NCBI GenBank assembly: GCA_963971425.1
Contig: OZ020521.1
Coordinates: forward strand, 7,829,519-7,893,518
Direction of reading: 5' to 3'
DNA length: 64,000 nt
Source: Bryoerythrophyllum caledonicum
Lineage: Eukaryota; Streptophyta; Bryopsida; Pottiales; Pottiaceae
Shown: positions 1 to 11,687 of the stretch, piece after piece
Layout: every line of letters begins with the position of its first letter
How positions within the stretch are numbered: position 1 is the first letter of the stretch
Notes under the pieces: model-generated
What the model saw: the letters and a program-made list of their open reading frames with translations, nothing else
What the model was told of the DNA's origin: nothing
Database searches by the model: none
Translations under genes and position numbers: made by a program

Positions 1-178
1 GATCTCTATTGAAGGTTTCTATTCTTGACCACAGAGGTTTGAAGTGCCATTTTTATTTTAAGATTGGACACTTTAGGGTAAAGATAACCCACTGTCATTA
101 ATTGCTATGGAATGATACCAACTATGGTTGTTAGCTTACCTTTTTGAATTCCTTGGATTTCAGGTTTAGTTCTTGCAG

Positions 179-1203
179 AGTATTTCAGAAGCGGTAATGT
201 GGTCTCTGTGAGGGAAGTCAACGGAGAAGAGCCAATATTTCCGAAGATTTCCTTCTTTAACGTTAGAATACGAGGATCAAAGGTGCGTCTTCTTAGCAAA
301 TGTTGTACACAATGTGTGTAATGCAAACAAAGAACAGTAGTTTGTTAAGTCACCCAAAGTTTCAACAAGATACCCCTCTTTTTAATTATAATACTTCTCT
401 TTTCTCATTCTTAGATCAGTGGAAGAGCTTGGTGTTCTCTCAACTAGAATCCTTTAATGGAAGAGCTTGGTGGTTTCCAAATTCCACTTTTTTTCAGTCT
501 TAAATGCTCTCAATCATTCTATAATCAACTTAAAGAGGAAAAAGGTGACTAAGATTCACGACTTCTCCTTCTTCCTTCTCAAGGGCAGCGAAAAGGGGTC
601 AGAACTCATGGTATCGTTTGAGTTGGTTATGTAAAGAACTCAAGTGTTTTCATTTTAATTTTACAGGGAGAGGGAACCTTACTGTCAGAGGAAACCAAAG
701 CTGTGGCGCACGAGATAGAAGCCCATCTTGAGTTGGGGGCGACATTTGGAGCCGCAGTGAAGACGCGTGAAGAAGCGGACGCCTTGATTGACATCTACAA
801 AAGCGAAAAATATCTGCTGTCCCAGCACGATGATCGCCTTCTGGTATAAATCCCCCTTACTTTCCATTAGGATTCAGGGTTTAAGTGTCCTGCTGTTGAG
901 AGATCTCACACCATCTTGTCTGGGAAACTGCAGGTGGTATTGAAGGAAGGAGCCACACCACGCGACATGCTACGAGCCATGATGCAAGCAATTTACCTCA
1001 CCCACTTGCAAAGAACAGGGTTCACCTCCCAGCGCAGCCTGATGCACGATTCCGGGAACGGAGGCGTCCTCCGGAACTCCCACGACTTCATGGAGCACAA
1101 GTTCGATCAGATCAGGCAAGATCTTGCAGCTGCCGGATGGATCTGCGAGGGGCTCATAGCGAGACCTGCACCAAACCGTCTCCTCGTCGAGAGCGCCTCC
1201 TAA
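179..1203 (+). CDS. RUS (root UVB sensitive, DUF647) family protein, C-terminal part
   Basis: Three exons in consistent phase: 179-282, 667-843 and 934-1203, each with AG acceptors and GT donors; the stop is TAA at 1201-1203. The gene enters from the left edge, so the N-terminal DUF647 part is missing. The 181 visible residues carry the typical RUS C-terminus: GNVVSVREVNGEEPI in the first exon, then YLLSQ near the end of the second, running directly into VVLKEGATPRDMLRA in the third. RUS proteins of plants act in plastid- and auxin-related seedling development with poorly known biochemistry; that is family knowledge. Which RUS paralogue this is cannot be told from the C-terminus. It is convergent with the WD40 gene that ends at 1531. 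The 384-bp second intron holds a piece of a dispersed repeat (GGAAGAGCTTGGTG twice, near 420 and 460). Confidence 0.8.
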
Positions 1204-1530
1204 TTTTTCCCAGTGACAGCTTCTTCCCAAGCTGCGCCAATCTTGTATGTAGTCATTTTATTCAATGTCTGTCATTCAGCCGACCCTTCTGATGAAACCT
1301 GTCTGTTGTATTCATAAGTTTTTGCTCATCAACAATGAGCTCTCTAAAGATGAACGACTACCTTCCGGTGTTAACACAGATACAGTGGTACATTCTACAG
1401 CACAGGATGATAAATAATGAGGACCGGGAAAAGTTGGATCTACTGCCTTGAATCAGGTGCCGGTCTCCCAAACCTTGACTCGAGATCAATGAACAGGTGA
1501 TCTTTAGCCACTGATGAATGTGAGGGGATC

Positions 1531-3069
1531 CTAAACTCGGAGAACCTGGAGCTTGTTTGCGAAGGCGATGGCAACCCAGTCGGAATGCGAAGCGGACCAC
1601 TGAAGCTGGTTCACTTCGCCTCCTGCCGTGTAAGCGAGAATGGGGTCCAATCCGCCGTCCACCGGCTTCGCTGACATATCCCAAATCAAAGCCTAGAAAA
1701 CGAGCGCAATGAGCACAGGTTCAGAGAAAAACACATCAACTGTTTCTGCCACACGAATGCCTAGAATCAAAGAAGAAAATAACGCAGAGTTTCAGACAAA
1801 TATTCATGGTTCTACTTCAAAGCAACACAGACAGAAACCTGGGACATGAAAACATCAAGCCTACAACGAAAACTTAAACCTCGCGGAAGCGTCAGACCCT
1901 AGAAAACCTCAATGAACGCATTTTTGCTTAAACCTGTACAGACAGAGTCTGGAACATGAAAACCTAGACGACCTCAATGAGCACATGAGTTTCGTGATGG
2001 TTCTTGTAGTTTGCTGTACAGATAAAGATGGCATAAAAACCTTGATGAGCACAATCTGCAGCTTGCAATGACGACAGAGCTTGCTACATGTAAGGTTGGA
2101 GTAAGTAACCTGAGAATCGTCACCAGCGGAGCAGATATGGCAAGCGCTGTGGGGAGCCCAGGCGATGGCGTTGACACAGGCCTGGTGGCGCTGGAGCTCC
2201 GAGACCGGGACGGTGGGGAAGCGGATGTCGAGGATGATCACCTTGGAGGAGTCCATGAGGATGGTGGCCATGTAGCGGGGGTCCTGCTTGTTCCAGCCAA
2301 GGCGCAGCAGCGGCGTGTTCGGCTGCGGGCTCTCGAAGATGATGGTGGAGTGCTGCTTGTCCCGGAGGTCGAACACGCGCACGGACCCGTCCGCAGAGAC
2401 AGAAGCGAACACGCCAGCGCCGCCCCAGGCGATGTCGTAGACCTCCTTGTCGTGCGCGATGAGCTGCGTGTCCACGACGCCCGTCTCGATGTCCCACACC
2501 GTGCACGTCGTGTCGATGCTGCTGGTGGCCAGGCGCCGCAGGTCCGACTCGTTCCAGTCGAACGACGTGAGCGGCGAGCAGTAGTCGCTGTTCTGCCGGT
2601 TGTTCAGCACGCTCTTGAGCTCCACCTTGTCCTCGTGAATCTGCCAGATGCGTAGGTTGTCGCCCGTGGTGGCCAGCAGGTCCGCCTTCTCGCTCTCCTT
2701 GTCGGGGATGAACATGATCTTCGTCGCCGGGTAGGGGTGATCGAACGCCAGCTTCGGATTCGCGTAGAATTTCCCCGTCATCTCGTCGTCCAACTGCACA
2801 ATCTCCACCTGCGAAAACAACCACCATGAAAAACCCTAACTCCCAAGAGCAACGCGCGCGTCGTTTCCCCGATCGGTCTTGTTAGTTACCTTGTTGCGGA
2901 AATCCTCGATGAAGCTGCCGACAGCGAGGCGGAACTTGCTCTCCGCGCGCACACTCCAGTTCATGGCGTACACCGTCCACGGCGCCTCGTACGTGTAGAT
3001 CCCACGTCGCTGCTTCGCGTCGTGGCCGCCATACACGTCCTGCATCGCTCCTCCGCCGCCGCTCGTCAT
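1531..3069 (-). CDS. LWD1-like: LWD1/TTG1-clade WD40-repeat protein
   Basis: Three exons on the minus strand: 3069-2890 (60 codons), 2808-2110 (233 codons) and 1692-1531 (53 codons plus TAG), all phase 0, giving 346 residues, the size of Arabidopsis LWD1. The first Met fits [18 protein letters not shown] near residue 24, which matches the LWD1 N-terminus. WD-type strands include [22 protein letters not shown] and LIWDMS, and the C-terminus ends in LQVLRV as in LWD1. LWD proteins act with the circadian clock and TCP factors; TTG1 relatives scaffold MYB-bHLH complexes. The close match across the whole chain favours LWD over TTG1. Exons are GC-rich. The second intron (2109-1693) contains degenerate repeats of a 'CCTAGAAAAC..CTCAATGAGCAC' unit, and intron 1 contains an AACCCTAA telo-box near 2831. 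Confidence 0.92.
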
Positions 3070-3590
3070 GACTGATCACACAAAGTATGTCCCCGGTCTA
3101 CAGCGTCACCATCATCCATGGCTGATTCTCCACACCAACAACGCACCTCAAGGTCCCCCTCCCCCAATCTCTCTCGTCACCGAAACCCAACTCAAGAAAA
3201 CGACACCGATCGCCGGGAAAACTCTCTCAAACACAACCCAGATGCCGCAACCACCTCCATTTCCACCTCTTCCACATACACTCCTCAAAACAAAACAAAA
3301 ACCCCCCGCCCTTTGCCCTCAAACAACTCTTTCCTTCAGACTAAAACTCCACAAAAACACCTCGAAATCAGACCTCACGGTGCCATATCCACACACCAAA
3401 CCAAAAACGCCGGTCAGCCTCCTCCCAAACACTCCAACATCAACACAAAGAGTAAACATCGCACCTTTGCACGTGAAAATCCTCGAGCGCACTCACGGCG
3501 CCATGTCCATCCTCCGAAAACTAGCTCCTCCTAGAAAACACCTGAAAATCAAGAGCATTAACTCCTCGGCGCCGCCATGTCCGTAAATAC
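3070..3590. other. C/A-rich upstream region of the LWD1-like gene
   Basis: This stretch lies just 5' of the minus-strand WD40 gene and is strongly biased to C and A on the plus strand (pyrimidine-rich as transcript leader on the minus strand). Long open frames occur on the plus strand only because the composition lacks stop codons. It probably holds the promoter and 5' leader. No specific site could be defined. Confidence 0.4.
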
Positions 3591-4005
3591 ACCAAAGATG
3601 AGTCTTTTTTCTCTAACAACAAGAGAAAAACGCAACCCGAAAACAGGGAAATTGAACCCTTTTTTTTGCATGCATTCTATCGCGCCATCAACGTCGTGAT
3701 TTTTTTTACGTGATTTCCGATCATATTCGCATATCAACTGTTCAGTGTGTGCATGGAATTGCGCTCTCGTGCTTTGACCTGTCGGCAAAAAAGGGGAGTT
3801 CCCTTGTATTTAAGGGATTTTTTAAGGTGAGATTACTTTCCACTATTAGTTTTTTAATGTGAATGTTGTTCGTTTTTGTGTTGGAGGTCGTATGAAATTA
3901 TGAATATTGCACTTTCCAGTTTCCAGACAGAGGAAGAAGGTGCTCTTTGCAGTATGATGGGTCTTGACTGGGAGAAAGATATTTGTTTTAACATTTTTTT
4001 TATAG

Positions 4006-4031
4006 TTTCTTTCTTTCTTTCTTTCTTTCTT
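4006..4031. repeat. TTTC microsatellite
   Basis: Tandem TTTC/CTTT units, about six copies, inside an otherwise AT-rich stretch without genes (3600-4750). Confidence 0.85.
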
Positions 4032-4129
4032 GATTTTTTTATAATTGCACTACTTCTACGACTTTGGCACAAATTGGAATTATTTTTATTTGAATCCGAG
4101 AAAAAGTGGTGTCTTTCTTTTAAGAAGTG

Positions 4130-4339
4130 TTTTCTCAACTTCAAACACTATAGTTTTTAAAACCGTGCGGTCGAAAATTATGAAATTCTGTTAGTGTGTT
4201 ACTTAATATGTCTTATTTGAGATCCTACAGTTAAAACTAGAAATGAAAGTTTTTATTTCCTTCCTTACTCATTGTACTAGAATCACCAGCCTTGAAGTGT
4301 TTTTTCGTGTGAAATTGTCAAAGAAATTTAGGGGGTTAA
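4130..4339. mobile_element. Truncated copy of the TTAA-flanked element family
   Basis: From about 4130 the sequence matches the 3' part of the element at 4760-5712 (ACTTCAAACACTATA, GTGCGGTC, GAGATCCTAC in the same order) and it ends in GGGGGTTAA at 4331-4339. No matching left end was found, so the copy looks 5'-truncated. Confidence 0.6.
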
Positions 4340-4759
4340 GAAATCCTTAAAATTAACATGGACAAAAGTAGATATTCTCTCATAATCTGGGATTTTTAGA
4401 CATAAAAAATTATGATTTACTTGTAAAATAGCTGAAGTGGTAATGAACTATGGTATTTAATTTCTTAAGAAATGAAAATAGAAATTTAAGTTTCTGGAGT
4501 CCATAGTATAATATTATTCGGTGGTTATTCTACAAAATTTCATATTACAAATACTTGCAGACAGTATATTCATGTCATTCTATCTAATCGTTTGAGGAGC
4601 CGTCGTAAATATCACAACAGTTGTTAACTTTTCTGGAAGTGAACAGGAGAGATTTGGATTTGTTTTGGTACAGTATCGGAAATCATTTGCAGGGACTTCT
4701 TTATTTCATATAGACAGATGTCATGGAGGGTGGGCCAGGGTAGGCCTCTTTTTCTTGCT

Positions 4760-5712
4760 TTAACCCCTAAAGGACCAAGTGTCCAAAAAGGGCTTTTTGA
4801 AAGTTTGGTCAAGTTCCTCTGGTGTCAATTTCCAACATTCTTCTTTGAAATTTTTACTATAGAAAGACATTACCAAAACCTTAGTGGGAAAACAATTTTT
4901 TCCTAAATTGGACATTCGATGAAAAAGTTATAGGGTTTTGAATTTTAAATGGGGAGAGCGGGCACCTCGAGCACCTCTAAAAACTTTTGATAGGACACTC
5001 TATTGAAAGTGAGATTTTGAGTACTCGCAAGTAATATTATTTCCCTTCATATTGTCAAAAAAAAGTTCTTGTCTTTAGTGAAAAATAGCATACCAACCCA
5101 AGTCAAACATTTTCACACATTGTCACTCATTGTCGGGCAAGGTACCAAAAAAACTTCTTCTTTTCCACATAAAACCTAGGATTTTTTAATATTTTTCACT
5201 TTTTATTTTTTCCACAATAATATGTAATGTAAACCTTCTTATTAACCATTCGGATTATCAATCAAAAACATATTAAGTTCAAAAAAAATTAAAGTGTGAA
5301 TTAACAAATTTCGAGCCTCCACTCCTTGCACACTTGTTTTGAATATGCTACACGCCGTCTCTACCTCTAAAAATTGGTGTGTAAGGAGCTAACATCATGC
5401 TTAACAAGATGGTAATAGATTTAGACCTTGTGTAGTAAATTTTTTTGACACCAAGTGAAGTCAAAGTCTGCTGATCCACTAAACGCAGGGAAGAAAATGA
5501 ACCATTTGCTTGACTTCAAACACTATAATCTTTCAATCCGTGCGGTCAAAATTTATGAAATTTTGTACATGTATTACTTAATAAGCCTTTATTGAGATCC
5601 TACGGTCAAAACTAAAAATCAAAGTTTTTGTTACCTTCTTTAATCATTGCACTAGAATCCATTAATTTTGAAGAGTTTTGGTGTAAAACTGTCACGGTAC
5701 CTTAGGGGTTAA
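4760..5712. mobile_element. TTAA-flanked non-autonomous DNA transposon, 953 bp
   Basis: Begins TTAACCCCTAAAGGACC and ends with the reverse complement of TTAACCCCTAAGGTACC, so it has inverted ends of about 17 bp and a TTAA at each border. It has no coding capacity. A second copy of 951 bp lies at 53125-54075 with the same internal order. TTAA target duplications with CCC-starting ends are known from piggyBac and Sola3 elements. Assignment to either is inference, because no transposase of this family is in the window. Confidence 0.75.
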
Positions 5713-5839
5713 TTATATCAAAGCTTTGTAAAGAACAAGGGCACTTCAGAAAATGTAAAGCAAAAAAAAAAGATTTTGTTGTTGCACCTTTCTTGCACAA
5801 GGCGCAAACAAAATGTTTGGGACTTGCCACTCCAAATTA

Positions 5840-6240
5840 CCTAAGGAGACCCGACCTTGGTCTAAATCGGGTCCCCTTCCAACGTAAAAATAGGGGCCAG
5901 ATTTTGTCCACACTATCTGTCTACATGGTTAAAAGAGTCATCAGACATACACGACAACTTTTCCTTTTCGATATTTTAAAATCTTTTTTTTGCTTTTTAT
6001 TTTTGGATGGGTGGGGGGATAAGTGCACCTTCGAATCAGTGGTGGTTTTGATGGGGACTGGACGTTGGGGTTGGTGAGGATGTTGATATTGCATTTACTG
6101 TGGGCCACGCTATTTAGTACGGGTCATTGTTTGGGGAATCAATGCAAGCTTTTGTTTGTTGCTGTGTCACCTCAAGTTTCTGTCCACAACAGTTGACAGC
6201 CCCAACACTGATCTCTATGTTGGAGCACCACAAGGGATTT
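5840..6240. repeat. Fragments of the palindromic GGGGCC element family
   Basis: A stretch around 5865-5910 (CGGGTCCCCTTCC, AATAGGGGCCAGATTTTG) resembles the right arm of the big palindrome near 50.4 kb. It is followed by unassigned AT-rich sequence. No gene is seen. Confidence 0.45.
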
Positions 6241-6510
6241 GCCTATTTACCCCGGTCGAGCGGTGCACCGAGCCACAGGTTCTGCGGGGTTTGGGAGGGG
6301 TGGGACAAAACCTACCCCTATTTTAGAGTTGGAGTGGGGCCCTATTTGATCCATTAGAGGACTTCGGAGGGTAATATGAGGCCGCATGCCCCAATTTTGG
6401 CGAAAAAAATTCCAAAAAAATCCTCTAGGATCCTAAAACGGGCAGGGCCAGAAAAATGGACCCACTCGAGGCTGAGGTTTGGTGCACCGCTCGACCAGGG
6501 TCAATAAGGT
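6241..6510. mobile_element. MITE with GGTCGAGCGGTGCACC terminal inverted repeats
   Basis: GGTCGAGCGGTGCACC at 6254-6269 is exactly inverted at 6481-6496, and similarity continues outward for about 12 bp. The interior (GGGGCCCTATTTGATCC, CCCCAATTTT, CCAGAAAAATGGACCC) is related to the 50-kb palindrome and to the next 150 bp (6525-6690). About 270 bp, non-coding. Confidence 0.7.
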
Positions 6511-6984
6511 GATCCTACCACAAGCCATTTCTTTTTCGATGGGGGACCTATTTAAAGTAGAGGGGGGTCCGTAGAGTTGGTTGCAGCCGCAGGCCCCAAA
6601 TTTGCCCAAAAAATTCTAGAAAAAGCCTCGTAACCCCTTAAAATGAGAGAGCCAGAGAAATGAGAATGTGCCATTAAGACGAGGGCCTACCTCTCCAAAT
6701 GGCTTGTGCTACTCGAATACAAAGATCCCTCCAGTACACAATGAAAGATCAAATTTGCACATTTGGCCTTTCTTTCAACACAATACAATGGCTAACAATT
6801 TTTTCTTTCTATATGAATTCATCCAGGTGAAACCCTATGAAGATACATGGCAGACAGTGGGCGGCCTTTCCAAGGAGAAAGGCGGGGACTTAATTGGAAG
6901 ATACTCGTTGGTGTTTCCAAGGAGGAGGATGGGGGATCTAGCTGGGATTGCCCATGCCCCAATGGGAACAGCGGGGGGTCCAGA

Positions 6985-7045
6985 AGAAGAAGAACACAAG
7001 TCTCCAAAGGGGGACCATCGTGAATAAAGCGTGTGTTCGTTTCAC
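6985..7045. repeat. GAATAAAG..GTTTGTTC dispersed repeat, copy 1
   Basis: A block of roughly 60-70 bp (GAAGAAGAAC...GTGAATAAAG...GTTCGTTTCACCACTAA) that recurs at about 9685-9745 and 9865-9925. Copies differ at many positions. Function unknown; it may be the tail of a degraded retroelement. Confidence 0.55.
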
Positions 7046-7471
7046 CACTAATGGAGGGTCTACTACACTAAACACTCAATATACTATGGACCAAACTATT
7101 TCAAAATACTTGCTCTAATTCTAGTAAATGCAAATTATAGTGGTACACCTCAATTCTCAATCTACATTAAATCATGTTGCTCAGAAAATAGTGTGGGATG
7201 TTTCAAAACTTTGGACACATAATTAATGTGGATTGATGGAGAGGTGGCGGTAAGTGGCGGTGAGGTGGTCGCAAGCAGCAGAGAGTGGAAGATATTTGGT
7301 AGTGAGTGGGGGTGAGGTGGCAATGAACGGCGCGACTTATGTTGAAATGTGTCTACATTAATTGTGTTCCAAAACCAAAATTGATGCGGTCCTCATCATT
7401 TTTCACCCACATTACCAATACATCCACACTATATATAGTGTTTTGTGTAGTTGTTTATGTATTCACAATGG

Positions 7472-7695
7472 TTAACTTCTAAAGGACTAAGGCACTTTTG
7501 AGGAATCTCTACTACATTTGATGAGGAACGTGTGCCAAGTTTGAGAATGTAAATGTAGAATCTTCTTCTAAACGTGTATGAGATGATGTTGTAAACATTT
7601 TGTGAATTTTGACTATACGGATTGAAAGATAATTATTGCAAGGCCAAGTGAAAAATTTGGTTCCTAGAAAAGACACTTGGTCCTTTAGAAGATAA
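7472..7695. mobile_element. Short (224 bp) internally deleted TTAA-family element
   Basis: Left end TTAACTTCTAAAGGACTAAG and right end, inverted, TTATCTTCTAAAGGACCAAG: 28-bp inverted repeats with about five differences. Internally it carries ACGGATTGAAAGATAATTAT, which matches the family's conserved core in reverse orientation. It is therefore a short derivative of the 953-bp element. Confidence 0.6.
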
Positions 7696-8449
7696 TGTAT
7701 GGTAGGATCACGTAATATTTAAGGCACTTTGAATTTGTATAATTTCTTCCATGGTCCTCAAATTTGCTTTGAATCTGCAACTACAAGCAAATAACATTAA
7801 TTATGAGTTGTACCTTGGTCTAGAATGGAATAGTGAGAGAGAAATCTAAGAAATGGAAAAGAAAGACACAGAGAACCCAACTATAAAAAGCGTGATATAC
7901 GGACTCCATCAAATCACATGTTTTCATGTTCTCAACTTTAACAATAGAAAAGATAACGCCTTGGTGACCAACTCAAATCCATTATCATCCATTCAACTCC
8001 AAATTGAGGTTTGTTATTAGTCAAGACCCCTTACTTTGGTCAGGGCGTATGAGAGTACCTATTGGGGCCACTCATTAAACATGACAACACACTTTAAAAA
8101 TTCATAATTGATTCAAATTTCATCCAGAAAATATGAAATTAGTTAGGTTGAAATAAACAATTTATTGGCTATCTCTCTAAAATAAATGTATTAATATTTG
8201 ATCTCTTTATATATACACATTGCTTAACTTATTGGTTATGGAGGAGGTTAACCTTGTCGGAAATTATGTTGGTAGTTATATTGGTTTTTTTTGTGCTCAA
8301 CTTTAGCTACGAAGAATCTAAAGAAGAAATAAAATCATAGAATCAACTCAATTTTGCCCTAGATTTGCCACCATTACAAAAGAGAATGTTTAATTAACTA
8401 ATGAGCATTATGCAAATTCTCATTTCTTACTGGGTAACTCCTAACATTT

Positions 8450-9640
8450 CATGATAGCTACTCATAGACAAAATACAAACAAACATCACAAATCAAATCC
8501 AAAATCACCCACATATTTTACTTGGTGACTTCAAAAGTGACATTGCTCTCACAGGACGTTAAAATGGCAAAAACATAACACCCCTCAAGACACAAACTTT
8601 GAATGGCGAAGTTTCAATGACAACCTCCGACTAACATACATCCACACTAACACCATCTTCTCCACCCACGGGGGACACAACTACATAGAAACAAGCCTGA
8701 TTGATGGTTTCTACATACATACCCCAATACACATGCAAAACGGACAAGGATAGCAATCTAAACTCATATCATTATCCAATATAAGTACACATTCCCAGCA
8801 ACACAGTAATAAGTAGAACGCCAACAATAACAAACAACAACACTATAAGAATACTAAACCCCATCCTACCCAAAAATATGGAGAAATTTCATACCATGTA
8901 CTTTGAGAAAAACACACTAATCATAGAGTAGTTCACCATCGTTCTAGCAAATAACAAAAACCTTACCTACACACAATGGTTAGAAGCATGCAACACATTA
9001 GATATACTAACTCAAGAAATATCCTCAACATCAGAACAAACATGCACCGCACATTCCCTACGACAACTCACCCCAAAACCGCACAACAAGGTAGATTTCT
9101 ACCAAGAAAATTAGCAAAACCATGGAAACAACATCTAACAACTTATCACCTCATTAGAAAAATTATACACACTGTAAAAACTAGCTCGAACTCGAAAAAA
9201 CCATCCTATAATCAACAACATACGGAACCACATACACAGTGACATACCACAACCTCAAGCACATGATATTCTTCTAGAAGCATGAATCACAAAAATTGCA
9301 CAAATAGCACAAAATGCTAACAAACTTGCCCCAAAAATCACAACCAAATACAATAGAAAATGCATTATAAAAGCCATATCAAAATACAGACAACTATACG
9401 ATTAACGCCCCAAAAAGATTAATAAAAAGTCTTCTAATACAACAACTTTCAAACACTAGACTGTATTGTAAATCAATATGGAAACATTCTAACAAGCCCC
9501 AAAAATACTGCCAACAAAGTATCCCTACAACAATCACAAATTAGCAAATCTAGAATACCCATTTGTAAATATCAGGCCAAATACTCCCCAACATGCGCTT
9601 ACAACATTAGACAATATCCCTAGCATGACCTAGACAGACA
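8450..9640 (+). mobile_element. Decayed LINE (non-LTR retrotransposon) remnant
   Basis: Plus-strand conceptual translation near 8517-8720 shows an endonuclease-like pattern: ILLGDF, then W..F.....L, then TIFSTHGGHNYIETSLIDGF (the S/T..ID.F box of apurinic-type LINE endonucleases). About 600 bp further on, near 9320-9400, KLAPKITTKYNRKCIIKAI and KYRQLYD resemble the linker before a reverse transcriptase. Many stops and frame changes interrupt it, and no intact reverse transcriptase remains. The very C/A-rich composition sets it apart from its surroundings. The boundaries are approximate. Confidence 0.45.
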
Positions 9641-9684
9641 CGTCATAAAAAAACGTGGTGAGCCAAACATCCCCTTACAAGAAG

Positions 9685-9925
9685 AAGAACTTTGGTCCTT
9701 GAAGAGGGCCGAAGTGAATAAAGTGTTTGTTCGTTCCACCAGTAAGTCCATGTCCACCGGATACACATTCCACTACATACATATTTCAAAACAGAAACAT
9801 AAGATATGTGTTTCAAAAATCTAAGTAACAACAAAGTCGAGGCCCCAATCGCATCTCAAAAAAGAAAAACTCCGGTCCCTAAAGGAGTGAATAAAGTATC
9901 TGTTTGTTCCACCACTAAATCCATG
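9685..9925. repeat. Two further copies of the GAATAAAG..GTTTGTTC repeat
   Basis: Copies at about 9685-9745 and 9865-9925 share GTGAATAAAGT.T.TGTTC.TTCCACCA.TAA.TCCATGTCCACC. They are separated by about 120 bp of unrelated sequence. The following stretch to 10680 contains only short overlapping frames and no recognisable gene. Confidence 0.55.
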
Positions 9926-11151
9926 TCCACCAAACATAGGTTTAGTCGTATGGAACTTCTTCTTCCTCTCAAGGGTAGACACTATGTAATGAGGAACCAA
10001 TAACCAATAACCAGGAACCAAGGACCAACCAAACCCACAAGACTCAATTCCAAGAGATGATTAGTAAGGGTTAAATGTGTATTTTTAAGAGGTATTAAGG
10101 GGTATCATACAATTTTTGGAGAGGTTGGTTATTTGAAAGTTTTCTTTTGTGAAGAAGTATGGGCATTGCATGTTGGATAGCAATAGTGTTGCTTTTTGTG
10201 AATGTCGTTTTATTTGGATTTATGGAGATAATAAATGTTTTTTCGAGATTTCTCATAGAGGAGATAATGGTAGTAGCTCTAGCTCAAGCGGCAATGACAA
10301 TAAGGGGGTCAACTTTCCACCCAAGAGTTGCAATGTCATCAATAAGTGGTGGATGTATATTAATTTTGTTTTTGATTTCTTTGGAAAAAATCTCATTACA
10401 ATATTTGAATTCGATAAATTGGATAGTAAGGTTTGTATTTATATGGTCAGTTGGGGGTCTTTATATGGTAGTCTTTTAACGCATACTAAGGTAGGCACAC
10501 CCAAAATCGCCACTTTAACTGTAGTGAGTATTTACTGTGATGAAATTCAAAAATTGAAGCAGTGAATCTCTGGGCAAAGGTCCAAGTATTTTGGTGGAAG
10601 TGGAATGAATGCTTTCTGTGGCAAATTGAGTGTGTTATAGGGCTTTGTAGGGTACAATGTAGGGGGTCTAAAATTGTTCATAGGATTCCATGATTACATG
10701 CACAAAAGTCATTGATGCAGTAACCAAATTCACCCGTGAGCAGTGATAGTGTACAATAAAGAATGTGAGTGATATTTAAAATGGATTGTGAACACTCATC
10801 TAAAATGGGGCTGCATGTAGCCAAAGCAAACAATACCAAGGAAAAAAATGAATGTTGAACCTGCACCAAAACCGCACCTCTGCGAATACTAAATCGGGCA
10901 CAATTTACTGAGGCCAACTACCTATGATGCCAATAGCGTTGGCATGCACATGCCCAAAAGTGGGGCAACTGACACCCTTGGCCATGGCCGATGGCAGTGC
11001 ATGGTCAAGATAAGTTGTGGCAGATCCCACGCGCGACTCCACCACTGGCCCCTTCTCACGTCATGCGGCCAATGCCGTGTCTGACCCAGTTGCGATGTCG
11101 TCCGCCGCTCCAGCAACTGTCCCGTTGAAAGCATGCACAGTGACTTTCCAA

Positions 11152-11318
11152 AACTTTGAATCCCGATCTCACTTGAGCACCCACTCTGCGCCTTCATGCT
11201 CGCTATGTGAAGCTTTGAATCTCAATCTCAGTTGCGCACCCACCCGGCGCCTTCATGCTCGCTGTGTGAAGCTTTGAATCTCAATCTCAGCTGCGCACCC
11301 ACCCCCCGCCTCCATGGT
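11152..11318. repeat. Tandem repeat, about 59-bp unit, 2.8 copies
   Basis: The unit AAGCTTTGAATCTCAATCTCA...GCGCACCCACCC...GCGCCTTCATGCTCGCT is repeated nearly three times. It lies about 370 bp downstream of the stop of the pogo-like transposase remnant and has the same GC-rich composition, so it may be part of that element's 3' region. Confidence 0.75.
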
Positions 11319-11687
11319 TAATGTGCGCCGGAACTTTGATGCTTGGACCTTTAACAACCTTCCCTGCACACAACTTCACTCCAGAGGTGGGTGGCTTGAG
11401 TATTGCTGACATGTCCATGGCAGTTACTTCACAGGTGCCACATCGCTGTGATTTCTCTTTTGTTTCTTCAATTGTAATCTCATCTTTGCAACATGTTGGT
11501 TCCAAATGTAGATTGGAGAGACATTGTCGCAGAATAGGGCGCGGTATGAACCTGCCGGGAGAGGTCTCTACAATTTAATGAGCTCCTACAACCGATTCAC
11601 CACCCAACATCCTTCACACCTTCCCAGTACTGCTATAATATTTTCTTTATAGCTCTCTCTTCTACTTTTTGTACTTGCTTTGGTGCC

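Noticed and set aside
2068-2827. Long open frames overlapping the WD40 exon on the other strand and in another frame
   Set aside because: They lie inside a GC-rich exon with a strong match to LWD1 and reflect its composition; their products look like random Arg/Asp/Val-rich sequence.
3068-3586. Two overlapping plus-strand frames of 138-172 codons upstream of the WD40 gene
   Set aside because: Stop-poor C/A-rich composition explains them; both frames are equally open and neither looks like a protein.
10149-10565. Overlapping frames with Ser-rich and hydrophobic stretches
   Set aside because: Two frames are open at once over the same bases, codon use is AT-biased noise, and no motif or splice context was seen.
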